Position numbers and translations under genes: made by a program
The notes under the pieces: generated by a model
What the model was told of the DNA's origin: nothing
Databases searched by the model: none
The model's input: the letters and a program-made list of their open reading frames with translations, nothing else
Shown: positions 43,498 to 51,313 of the stretch, piece by piece
How the letters are laid out: each line of letters begins with the position of its first letter
Position numbering within the stretch: the stretch's first letter is position 1
Assembly: GCF_001425165.1 (NCBI RefSeq)
Contig: NZ_LMDU01000013.1
Coordinates: forward strand, 409,315-473,314
Direction of reading: 5' to 3'
Length of the DNA stretch: 64,000 nt
From: Pelomonas sp. Root405
GTDB lineage: Bacteria; Pseudomonadota; Gammaproteobacteria; Burkholderiales; Burkholderiaceae_C

Positions 43498-45162
43498 TCA
43501 CCAATTGCGAAAACGCTTGGGCGGGCTGTAGAGGCCGCCGGAGGCGCGCACGAGGTCGCGCATACTGCGCGCGGCCAGCAGGTTGCGCGTCGCGTCGCGC
43601 GGGTCGATGCCGAGGTCGGCAGGTCGGCGGATCACACCGCGGTCGCGCAGGTTCTCGACCATGCGCGCGTCGCGCGCCAGGCCCACCGCCGTGTAGCCGG
43701 CCACGCCACGGATGGCCTGCTCGCGCTCCTCGTCGCTGCGGCACAGCAGCAGGTTGGCGATGCCTTCCTCGGTCAGGATGTGCGACACGTCCTCACCGTA
43801 GATCATGATCGGCGGCAGCGCCATGCCGGCCTGTTCCTGCAGCGTCCAGGCGTCGAGCCGCTCGACGAAGGCAGGCTGCATGTGCTCGCGGAAGGTCTCC
43901 ACCATCTGCACGACCAGCTTCTGGCCGCGCGGCGTGCCGGCGGCGCCGCTGCGGCCGGCGCGGGCCTCGGCGCCGGCCTTCAACCAGGCGGGGCTGGCGT
44001 GACGGCGCCCACGCGCATCGGCGCCCATGTTGGGCGCGCCACCGAAGCCGGCAATGCGGCCCAGCGTCGCCGTCGAGCTGTTGCCATCGAGGTCGATCTG
44101 CAGCGTGGAGCCGATGAACATGTCGCAGGCGTAATGCCCGGCCGCCTGGCAGAAGGCACGGTTGCTGCGCAGGCTGCCGTCGGGCCCGGTGAAGAAGACG
44201 TCGGAGCGGGCACGGATGTAGTCCTCCATGCCGAGTTCGGAGCCAAAGGAGTGGACCGATTCGACCCAGCCGGCCTCGATCGCCGGAATCAGCGCCGGAT
44301 GCGGATTGAGCGCCCAGTGCTTGCCGATCTTGCCTTTGAGGCCGAGCGATTCGCCATAGGTCGGCAACAGCAGCTCGATGGCCGCGGTGTCGAAGCCGAT
44401 GCCGTGGTTCAGCCGCTGCACGCCGTACTCGCCATAGATGCCCTTGATGGCCATCATGGCCATCAGCACCTGGATCTCGCTGATCTGCGCTGGGTCGCGC
44501 GTGAACAGCGGCTCGATGAAGTTGGGGCTGGGGGCCTTGACGACGAAGCTGACCCAGTCGGCCGGGATGTCGACGCGCGGCAGAACATCCACGATCTCGT
44601 TGACCTGGGCGATGACGATGCCGCCCGAGAAGGCGGTGGCCTCGACGATGGCCGGCGTGTCCTCGGTGTTGGGGCCGGTGTAGAGGTTGCCCTGGGCGTC
44701 GGCCGCATGCGCCGCCACCAGCGCCACCTTGGGCGTCAGGTCGACGAAGTAGCGCGCGAACAATTCGAGGTAGGTGTGGATGGCGCCGATCTCGATGCCA
44801 CCTGCCGCGACCAGCTTGGCCAGCCGGGCACCCTGGGGGCCGCTGAAGCTGAAGTCCAGCCGGGACGCGATGCCGTTCTCGAACACGTCCAGGTGCTCGG
44901 GCAGGGCCAGCACCGACTGCACCATGTGCAGGTGATGGACGCGCTGCGGGTCAACCTGCACCAGCGCCTTGGCCAGGAAGTCGGCCTGCTTCTGGTTGTT
45001 GCCCTCCAGGCAGACGCGGTCGCCGGGCTCCAGCACGCACTCCAGCAGCGACACGATGGCTTCGGCGGCCACACGCCGGCCTTGCACGCCGGCCAGTGCC
45101 GCGGCTCGCGAGAGGCGCTCGCGGCGCTGGCGGTCACGCTGGTTCCAGGCCGGGGCGTTCAT
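43498..45162 (-). CDS. mdcA: Malonate decarboxylase alpha subunit (acetyl-ACP:malonate ACP transferase)
   Basis: A 554-residue CoA-transferase-fold subunit that exchanges acetyl for malonyl on MdcC, releasing acetate. Family blocks are ECVLEPGDRVCLEGNNQKQADFLAKAL near residue 40, VHHLHMVQSVLALPEHLDVFE, FIGSTLQIDLDGNSSTATLGRIAGFGGAPNMG and RGQKLVVQMVETFREHMQP. GAGGAG lies six bases before the chosen ATG, making the start clear; open sequence before it is intergenic. First gene of the mdcACDEGBH operon, divergent from a Bug binding protein. Confidence 0.95.
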   Translation of the reverse strand: MNAPAWNQRDRQRRERLSRAAALAGVQGRRVAAEAIVSLLECVLEPGDRVCLEGNNQKQADFLAKALVQVDPQRVHHLHMVQSVLALPEHLDVFENGIASRLDFSFSGPQGARLAKLVAAGGIEIGAIHTYLELFARYFVDLTPKVALVAAHAADAQGNLYTGPNTEDTPAIVEATAFSGGIVIAQVNEIVDVLPRVDIPADWVSFVVKAPSPNFIEPLFTRDPAQISEIQVLMAMMAIKGIYGEYGVQRLNHGIGFDTAAIELLLPTYGESLGLKGKIGKHWALNPHPALIPAIEAGWVESVHSFGSELGMEDYIRARSDVFFTGPDGSLRSNRAFCQAAGHYACDMFIGSTLQIDLDGNSSTATLGRIAGFGGAPNMGADARGRRHASPAWLKAGAEARAGRSGAAGTPRGQKLVVQMVETFREHMQPAFVERLDAWTLQEQAGMALPPIMIYGEDVSHILTEEGIANLLLCRSDEEREQAIRGVAGYTAVGLARDARMVENLRDRGVIRRPADLGIDPRDATRNLLAARSMRDLVRASGGLYSPPKRFRNW

Positions 45163-45210
45163 CGGGTTCTCCTCTGTTGCAGCCGCAGTGTGGAAGTGGC
45201 CGCCCGGCCA

Positions 45211-45307
45211 ATCAATCAACCTCGCCGTCCGACGTTTACGCTCGCTGGAAATGTCGGTCGTTGAACGTTCCGCTTTGGGTAAGCATTCATCGGACTGGCT
45301 GATTGAT
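45211..45307. promoter_or_regulatory. Candidate LysR control region between mdcA and the Bug gene
   Basis: The 232-bp divergent gap contains ATCAATCA (45211-45218) and its exact reverse complement TGATTGAT (45300-45307), 81 bp apart and flanked by CC(A) and CTGG. Widely spaced half-sites in a divergent promoter fit a tetrameric LysR regulator such as the one encoded just downstream, but this is an inference from symmetry alone. Confidence 0.3.
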
Positions 45308-45394
45308 CTGGCGGCGTCTGCGCGCTTACCGTGCGATGGCAGCGCCATGCCGACAAGGCACGGGACGCTGACTCACAGAACAGGAGACATCACG

Positions 45395-46345
45395 ATGAAA
45401 CGCCGCACCCTTCTACCCGCACTGCTGACCCCCTGGCTGGCCCAGGCCCAGGGCAACAAGCCCCACACCTGGATCGTCCCCTTTCCGGCCGGGGGCGGTA
45501 CAGACGCTTTTGCGCGCCCCCTGACCACGGTGCTGACGCGCCAGATGGGCCGCCAGGTGATCATCGACAACAAGGGTGGCGCTGGCGGCACTGTGGGCGC
45601 CGGCGTGGCGGCCAAGTTGGCGGCGGACGGCAGCAACTTCTTCATGGGCGCTGTGCACCATGCCATCGCACCGGCCATGTACCCGCGTCTGGACTACAAG
45701 CTGGAGGAGGACTTCATTCCCGTCGCACTGCTGGCCAGCGTGCCCCAGGTCATCGTCGTCCACCCGGGCCAGTTGCCGGTCGGCGACCTGAAGGGCCTGC
45801 TGGCCGCGGTGCGCGCCAAGCCCGGCCGCCTCAACTACGGATCGGCCGGCAATGGCACCTCTCACCATCTGGCGGGCGAGCTGTTCAAGCTACAGACCAA
45901 GACCTTCATCACCCACATCCCCTACCGCGGCGCCGGCCCGGCCCTGCAGGACCTGATCGCCGGGCAGGTCGATCTGATGTTCGACGGCCTGGGTTCTTCG
46001 GCCACCCACATCAAGAGCGGGCGCGTCAAGGCGCTGGCCGTGGCGGGGTCCAAGCGCGCCGTCGGCTTCCCCGATGTGCCCACCGCCACCGAGGCCGGCG
46101 TGCCGGGCTACGAGGTGTCGACCTGGTACGGCCTGTGGGCGCCCAAGAGCACGTCCAAGGAGGCCGTGGCCACGATGCAGGCCGAACTGCGCAAGGCCTT
46201 TGCCACCGAGGAGATCCGCAAGATCTGGAACGGCCTGGGCGCCGACACGCCCAACCTCTACGGCGACGCCTTCGGCCAGTTCGTCAGCGCCGAGGTCAAG
46301 CGCTGGGCTACCGTCGTCAAGGCCTCCGGCGCCAAGCTGGAATGA
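45395..46345 (+). CDS. Bug/TctC-type periplasmic binding protein, malonate locus
   Basis: A 316-residue tripartite-tricarboxylate-transporter binding protein. A short signal peptide (ending AQA at about residue 18) precedes the family start TWIVPFPAGGGTDAFARPL; further landmarks are IIDNKGGAGGTVGAGVAAKLAADG, NYGSAGNGTSHHLAGELFK and FITHIPYRGAGPALQDLIAGQVDLMFD. AGGAG lies eight bases before the ATG. It is divergent from mdcA and no mdcL/mdcM or mdcF-type malonate carrier is in the operon, so it is the best candidate for malonate capture, working with TctAB-like membrane subunits encoded elsewhere. Confidence 0.92.
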   Translation: MKRRTLLPALLTPWLAQAQGNKPHTWIVPFPAGGGTDAFARPLTTVLTRQMGRQVIIDNKGGAGGTVGAGVAAKLAADGSNFFMGAVHHAIAPAMYPRLDYKLEEDFIPVALLASVPQVIVVHPGQLPVGDLKGLLAAVRAKPGRLNYGSAGNGTSHHLAGELFKLQTKTFITHIPYRGAGPALQDLIAGQVDLMFDGLGSSATHIKSGRVKALAVAGSKRAVGFPDVPTATEAGVPGYEVSTWYGLWAPKSTSKEAVATMQAELRKAFATEEIRKIWNGLGADTPNLYGDAFGQFVSAEVKRWATVVKASGAKLE

Positions 46346-46364
46346 GCCTCTCCCCGGCGCCCCT

Positions 46365-47297
46365 TCAACCGGGTGGTGCGGGTGCCTGCAGGTCGGCCGA
46401 ATGGCTGCGGCACGCTCCCAGCAGCGACAGCAGGTTGGGGTCGCGCTCCCGCGTGCGCAGGAAGACGACGCTGATCTTCTGGCGCATCTGGTAGCGCGGC
46501 AGCAGTGGCACCAGCACGACATTGCGCGGCAGCACGCCGCGGATGCGGCCCGGCAGCAGCGTGCAGCCGATGCCGCCGCTCACCAGGTTCATCAACGAGA
46601 AGATGTCGTTGGTGGTCATGGCCACATGCGGCTCGAAGCCCGCGACGCGGAAGGCCTCGACGAAGCGGTCGCGCGTGACGTAGCCCTCGTTGAGCGACAC
46701 GAAGCGCTCGTCGGCGCAGCCGCCGAGGTCGATCTCAGCTTGGCGCGCATGGGGTGAATCGGCCGGCGCAGCGAAGAAGATTTCGTCCTCGAACAGCAGC
46801 TGCGACTCGACGTCAACCGCGCCCTCGGGGAAGCCCATCACCGCAGCATCAACCACACCGTCGCGCAGCTTGCGCAGCAGGTCGCTGTTGGAGCCCAGCA
46901 CCAGCTCCGTCTGGATGTCCGGCTTGCGCAAGCGCAAGGCCATGATGAGGGCCGGCACGGTGCCGCTGGTCAACGAGTACAGCGAGCCGATGCGGATGCG
47001 GTCGGCCGCGTAGCCAGCGATTTCGCGCGTGGCGCGGATGCCGTTCGCCATGTTCTGCAGCACCTCGCGCGCCACGTCGGCCAGCGCATGCGCCGCGTCG
47101 TTGGGCTGCAGGTTGCGGCCCTCCAGCCGGAACAGGCTGCAGCGCGTGCCCGTCTCCAGAGAATGCAGCGCGCGGTGCACGCTGACCGTGCTGATGCCCA
47201 GCCGCTCAGCGGCGCGCGCAAGACTGCCGCTTTCCATGAAGGCCAGCAGGATCTCGAGCTTGCGAAAGGTGACTTCTTCGTCGATGCGATGCAGCAT
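46365..47297 (-). CDS. LysR family regulator, probable malonate regulator
   Basis: A 310-residue LysR-type regulator. The N-terminal winged helix (about residues 8-66) reads FRKLEILLAFMESGSLARAAERLGISTVSVHRALHSLE, and the rest is the periplasmic-binding-like effector domain. The ATG chosen has AGGA nine bases upstream; an in-frame GTG at 47321 overlapping the DUF429 stop (GTGA) is an equally coupled alternative. It is convergent with the Bug gene and lies next to the malonate operon, so an MdcR/MadR-like role is likely. Confidence 0.88.
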   Translation of the reverse strand: MLHRIDEEVTFRKLEILLAFMESGSLARAAERLGISTVSVHRALHSLETGTRCSLFRLEGRNLQPNDAAHALADVAREVLQNMANGIRATREIAGYAADRIRIGSLYSLTSGTVPALIMALRLRKPDIQTELVLGSNSDLLRKLRDGVVDAAVMGFPEGAVDVESQLLFEDEIFFAAPADSPHARQAEIDLGGCADERFVSLNEGYVTRDRFVEAFRVAGFEPHVAMTTNDIFSLMNLVSGGIGCTLLPGRIRGVLPRNVVLVPLLPRYQMRQKISVVFLRTRERDPNLLSLLGACRSHSADLQAPAPPG

Positions 47298-47317
47298 GGC
47301 CGGGGATCCTAGATGGC

Positions 47318-48130
47318 TCACGCGCCGACGATCCAGCCTTCCAGCGGGTCGACACCCGCCGGCCAGCTGTAGCGGGGTTGCTCGGCGGCCCAGGCGGCTT
47401 GCAGCATCGCCAGCACGGCGTCCAGGCTGTCGCCACTGGCATCGGCCACCAGGGCGTCGCGTTGCGCATGGCTGAGCTTCAGACGCAGGCCCAGCTTGGA
47501 CCGTCCTTGCTCCAACGCGTCGACGATGTCCTTGCGCGCGATCAGCCGCTCTGGCGTCTGCGCCGCCTTGGTATCGCTCTTGTACGAACGTCGACCGATC
47601 AGCTCGCGCGCCAGCAGGCCGGGGTAGGCCTCCAGCGCAATGCGACTCGTGTCACCGTCCAGATGGCCAGGCAGGTGCACGCCAGCCGCGATCAGTCGAG
47701 GCACGCCGGCATGCAGCATCCAGGCCACCGGCGGGTTGACCCATTTCATGCTGGTGCTGGACCCGGCGGGGCCGTCGCAGGCGCGGTGGGCGAACTTGCC
47801 GCCCACCGGCCGCGCATCGCAGAAGGCCGCAAAGCGAGCGCGGATGTCGGCCCGCTCCAGGCCGGCGTAGTGCGCCATCAACGCGGCGTAGTCGGTCGGC
47901 CAGCGGAGGTGCTCGACCAGCTCGCGCGGCAGGCCGAAAGGCAGGTCCAGGCCGGCGACCCAGGGCCCCGGGCGCATCAGCCAGGCGGAGAAGCCGTCCA
48001 GGCTGTCCAGCGCTGTCAGGCCGGCCAGGCGGACGACGACGCCGTGGCGCTGGCCCTCGGCAATGCGAATCGGCTTGCCCGCCCGGGGCGCACTCGTGAA
48101 GTCAACCCCGAAAACCGTGATCACAGTCAT
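47318..48130 (-). CDS. DUF429 family protein (RNase H-like fold)
   Basis: A 270-residue protein of the DUF429 family. It starts MTVITVFGVDFTSAPR, the first beta strand with an Asp expected of a ribonuclease-H-like active site; GLDLPFGLPRELVEHL near residue 62 and the Asp-containing KLSHAQRDALVADASGDSLDAVLAMLQAAW near residue 225 supply the other carboxylates. The biochemical function is unknown. It precedes the LysR gene on the same strand with possible stop/start overlap, and is divergent from the diguanylate cyclase gene with a 38-bp gap. Confidence 0.78.
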   Translation of the reverse strand: MTVITVFGVDFTSAPRAGKPIRIAEGQRHGVVVRLAGLTALDSLDGFSAWLMRPGPWVAGLDLPFGLPRELVEHLRWPTDYAALMAHYAGLERADIRARFAAFCDARPVGGKFAHRACDGPAGSSTSMKWVNPPVAWMLHAGVPRLIAAGVHLPGHLDGDTSRIALEAYPGLLARELIGRRSYKSDTKAAQTPERLIARKDIVDALEQGRSKLGLRLKLSHAQRDALVADASGDSLDAVLAMLQAAWAAEQPRYSWPAGVDPLEGWIVGA

Positions 48131-48168
48131 GGCCGGCATTCTGGGGCTAGGCAGAATCAGCGGCTCCG

Positions 48169-49875
48169 ATGTCAGACCTTCTGGACCTTCTGCCAAGCCT
48201 GCCCGCCGATGACGGCGGCTTTGACGCTGCCGCGTTCGACACAGGCTTCGCGGCGCAGCGCCGGCTTGCGGCGGCCGGCGCCTATCAGGCGTCGAGCGAG
48301 GGGCTGGAGCAGCTACTGCTCACCTGCCCGGCCACCGAACTGCGCCGCCGCGGCGAGGCCCTCGCCCTGCTCGCGCACCAATACCCGCGCCTCGGCCGGC
48401 TGACTTCCAGCGCGCGCTGCGCTACCGAGGCGTTGGCCCTGGCCCAACGCCTGGGCGACGACGTGTTGCTGGCCGACGCGCTGACCTCGCAGGCCTTCGT
48501 CTACGGCCAACTGCTGATGGCGCGGGAGGCCTTGGAGTCGGGCATGAAGGCGCTGGCTGCCGCACGCCGCGCCGCCGACCCGGTGCGCGAGGCCTGGGCG
48601 CTGAACCGCGTGGGCGTGGCCTATGGAAGCCTGGAGAACCCGGAGCAGGCCTGCGCGTCGACGGAGCAGGCGCTGGAGATCGCCGCGGGCACCGGCATGC
48701 AGGAGGTGCTGTTCTCCTGCCACAACAACCTGGCGTACTTCTGGCTGAAGCGCGTCGAGGAAGCACAGGCGCAGGGCAATGCCGACGCGCTGGCAGAAGC
48801 ACTTGTCAGCGCCCGCCGCACAGCCGAGCAGGCCACCGAGCTGGCGCGAAGCTCCGGCAGCCCCTTCAAGGTGGCCGTGGCGGTGTCCAACCTCGTCAAC
48901 GCGCTGCTTGCCGGCGGCCTGCTCGACGAAGCCTTGCCGCTGCTCAACGAGTTCGGCCACATCGCCCATGACCACGGCTACCGCACGCTGGCCATCGAAG
49001 CCGACGTGCAACGCGCCGTCTTCCTGCGCCTGAAGGGCGAGCCGCTGCAGGCCGCGCGCATCCTCGAAGCCCTATTGAACGCCGCCGTCGAGCCGCCGCC
49101 CCAGCTGCGCCGCCTGCTGGTTCGCTCGCTTTACGAGACACACAAGGCCTGCGGCCAGTACAGGCAGGCGCTGGCCTGGCTGGAAGACCTGTTCGGCCTG
49201 GACCGCCAGATCAGCCGCGACAACCTGGTGCTGCAGACCGAGGTCATCCTGATCCGGGACCAGGTCGAGCAGGCGCAGGCGCGCGCCGAAAGCGCCACCG
49301 CCGACGCTCGCCGCGAGCGGGCCCGCGCGGTCCATCTCGAGACCGAGCAACAGCGCCTGCGCGAGCATGCGATGGCCCTGGACCGCGCCGCGCATGAAGA
49401 CGTGCTGACCGGCCTGCACAACCGGCGCCACGCCGAGTTTGCGGTGCCGCTGCTGGTCGAGGGCGCGCGCGTGGCGGGCCAGGTCATCAGCGTGGCGGCG
49501 CTGGACGTGGACCACTTCAAGAAGATCAACGACACGCACGGTCATGCCGTTGGCGACGCGGTGCTGCAGCAGCTGGCCCAGCTACTGCGCCACCGCCTGC
49601 GCAGCGCCGACCTGCTGGCCCGCATCGGCGGTGAGGAGTTCCTGGCCGTGCTGGTCGGCATCGCGCCGCCTCAGGCCGCCGAGATCTGCGAACGTCTGCG
49701 GCTGGCGATCACCGAACACGACTGGGCAGCCATCACGCCCGGGCTGTTCGTGCGCGTCAGCGTCGGCATCGCCGGCGGCGCGCCGCAACAGCAGGGCGAG
49801 AACCTCCTCAATCGTGCCGACCAAGCGCTGTATGCGGCCAAGCGGGGTGGGCGGAATCGGGTGCACGTGGATTAA
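48169..49875 (+). CDS. Soluble TPR-like diguanylate cyclase
   Basis: A 568-residue cytoplasmic protein that makes cyclic di-GMP. Residues about 20-370 are helical repeats of TPR character (for example LADALTSQAFVYGQLLMAREALESGMKALAAAR and EAWALNRVGVAYGSLENPEQACASTEQALEIA). A coiled coil (about 365-415) leads to the GGDEF domain. The active site is GGEEF at residues 487-491, and an RxxD inhibitory site (RSAD) lies five residues before it, so product inhibition is expected. No membrane segment is visible. The TPR part would sense a protein partner or small signal. It is divergent from the DUF429 gene. Confidence 0.9.
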   Translation: MSDLLDLLPSLPADDGGFDAAAFDTGFAAQRRLAAAGAYQASSEGLEQLLLTCPATELRRRGEALALLAHQYPRLGRLTSSARCATEALALAQRLGDDVLLADALTSQAFVYGQLLMAREALESGMKALAAARRAADPVREAWALNRVGVAYGSLENPEQACASTEQALEIAAGTGMQEVLFSCHNNLAYFWLKRVEEAQAQGNADALAEALVSARRTAEQATELARSSGSPFKVAVAVSNLVNALLAGGLLDEALPLLNEFGHIAHDHGYRTLAIEADVQRAVFLRLKGEPLQAARILEALLNAAVEPPPQLRRLLVRSLYETHKACGQYRQALAWLEDLFGLDRQISRDNLVLQTEVILIRDQVEQAQARAESATADARRERARAVHLETEQQRLREHAMALDRAAHEDVLTGLHNRRHAEFAVPLLVEGARVAGQVISVAALDVDHFKKINDTHGHAVGDAVLQQLAQLLRHRLRSADLLARIGGEEFLAVLVGIAPPQAAEICERLRLAITEHDWAAITPGLFVRVSVGIAGGAPQQQGENLLNRADQALYAAKRGGRNRVHVD

Positions 49876-49944
49876 GCGGCGCCCTGTGGCTCGGTCACTG
49901 TGGCCCCACGAATTCGGTGTTCGCATTGCCGTGGCAACAGTCGC

Positions 49945-51162
49945 CTAGCCGAGATCGTTGCGGCTCGTCCTCGCTGCCTTTGTATCTGCGGTTGACGAGC
50001 CAACGTCAGCCTTCGGCGGCGGGCCAATAAAGCGGGCAACGGCCGGCGTCTTGGGCCGATTCCCCGAGTTGATGAAGTCGCCGAGCTGCTTGGCCGCGCC
50101 GTCTACGTCAGCACCGACACCACGTAGTGCCTGCGGCAGGTTGCTGCTGCGCATGATGGAGCGCACGTAGCCATCAATGAAGGCCTGCTCAATGACGAGC
50201 ATGGACCCCAATTCGTAGAACGCCGCCATGCCTCGTATGTATCTTGCCTTGGTGATGTCGACGAAGGAAGACGGCACCAAACCAGCAGCGAGCAGCGGCA
50301 AGTTGGCAGCAATACGAGACGTGCGCTTGTTGCCGTTGGCAAAGGATTGCACGTAGGCGATGCGTGTCAGCAGGTAAACGGCAGCCTCGACTGGCGCCAG
50401 CAGCTTGGCGGTCTCGACGATGCGGACCAGCACGTCGTGCGCATGTGTTGTGCCGGGTCGATGAGGCGGCAGGTATGCCGAGTTGGCGAGGTTCACGTCT
50501 TCGTAGACGCGTGGAACCCCGCGCTGTTGCCTGGGAAGAAAGTGATCCGAAGTGGTCAGTCCCGCGACACCGTGGTCGTCGGTGAGCAAGGCATGCATGG
50601 CGCAGATGTTCTCAACGCTCAGGTCGCGATGCGTCCACAGGTATTCGGCAGCTCGCTTGTGGTTCAGGGCGAGAACTGCATCCTCCTGCGGCTTGTCTGG
50701 TTCGCGTTCGCCGTACACCACGAGCGCCTCAGTGTCGATTTCGCTGTAGCTGCTGCCTTCCAGGACCCCCGACGCCCACGAGTAGTCCACCAGGAATCGA
50801 GAGAGATACTTTCGGTCCATCGGATTGGCCAGAGCCTGGACCTGCGCGCAACGCCTCGCCCGCTCCGGGTCAATGTTGGGCGTTGGGTCCAGCAGCTCTT
50901 CGCGAAAAGGCGCGAGCGGGCGCATGCTGACCGGACGCTGGAAGAACGCGTCGACGTCTGCCAGGCTAAAAGGGCTCAACGTCACATAGCGCCTCGCCGG
51001 GCCGCGGCCGATGGGCGCCACGAAGCCTTGGCTCATCAGAGTTGCCAGGGTTCGATTGAGCGTGGAACGGCTCATAGAGCCGCCGAGCAGTTCCATGAGG
51101 CGCTCCGGCGCGATGCCGGTAGGGCCTGACTCACGGACCAATTGCTCAACGGTCTTTTGCAT
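49945..51162 (-). CDS. Fic family protein with N-terminal winged helix and altered active site
   Basis: A 405-residue protein. Residues about 1-65 look like a winged-helix domain (LVRESGPTGIAPERLMELLGGSMSRSTLNRTLATLMSQGFV). The Fic core follows: an inhibitory-helix motif SGVLEG (Ser131, Glu135; [ST]xxxE[GN]) and the Fic loop QSFANGNKRTSR starting at Gln272. The loop normally begins with His, the base needed for AMP transfer, so this copy has Gln in its place while the nucleotide-binding GNKR is intact. It may be catalytically altered, a regulator, or an antitoxin-like protein. A perfect palindrome lies nine bases before its start. Confidence 0.88.
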   Translation of the reverse strand: MQKTVEQLVRESGPTGIAPERLMELLGGSMSRSTLNRTLATLMSQGFVAPIGRGPARRYVTLSPFSLADVDAFFQRPVSMRPLAPFREELLDPTPNIDPERARRCAQVQALANPMDRKYLSRFLVDYSWASGVLEGSSYSEIDTEALVVYGEREPDKPQEDAVLALNHKRAAEYLWTHRDLSVENICAMHALLTDDHGVAGLTTSDHFLPRQQRGVPRVYEDVNLANSAYLPPHRPGTTHAHDVLVRIVETAKLLAPVEAAVYLLTRIAYVQSFANGNKRTSRIAANLPLLAAGLVPSSFVDITKARYIRGMAAFYELGSMLVIEQAFIDGYVRSIMRSSNLPQALRGVGADVDGAAKQLGDFINSGNRPKTPAVARFIGPPPKADVGSSTADTKAARTSRNDLG

Positions 51163-51170
51163 GACGCGAT

Positions 51171-51185
51171 TTTACGGTCCGTAAA
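51171..51185. promoter_or_regulatory. Palindromic operator upstream of the Fic gene
   Basis: TTTACGG-T-CCGTAAA is a perfect 15-bp palindrome only eight bases before the ATG, overlapping the ribosome-binding region. Autoregulation by the winged-helix domain of the Fic protein is the simplest reading. Confidence 0.72.
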
Positions 51186-51313
51186 TCATTGTTGCGCAAC
51201 GGGAATTCCTCTTCTAGTCAGCCGGACACGCGGGCTGCACCTATCTCGTCACGCCGCGCTCAAAATACCCTCGGTTCAGCGACGTTGAACTGGTGGGCCA
51301 GCTATCTCTTGGC

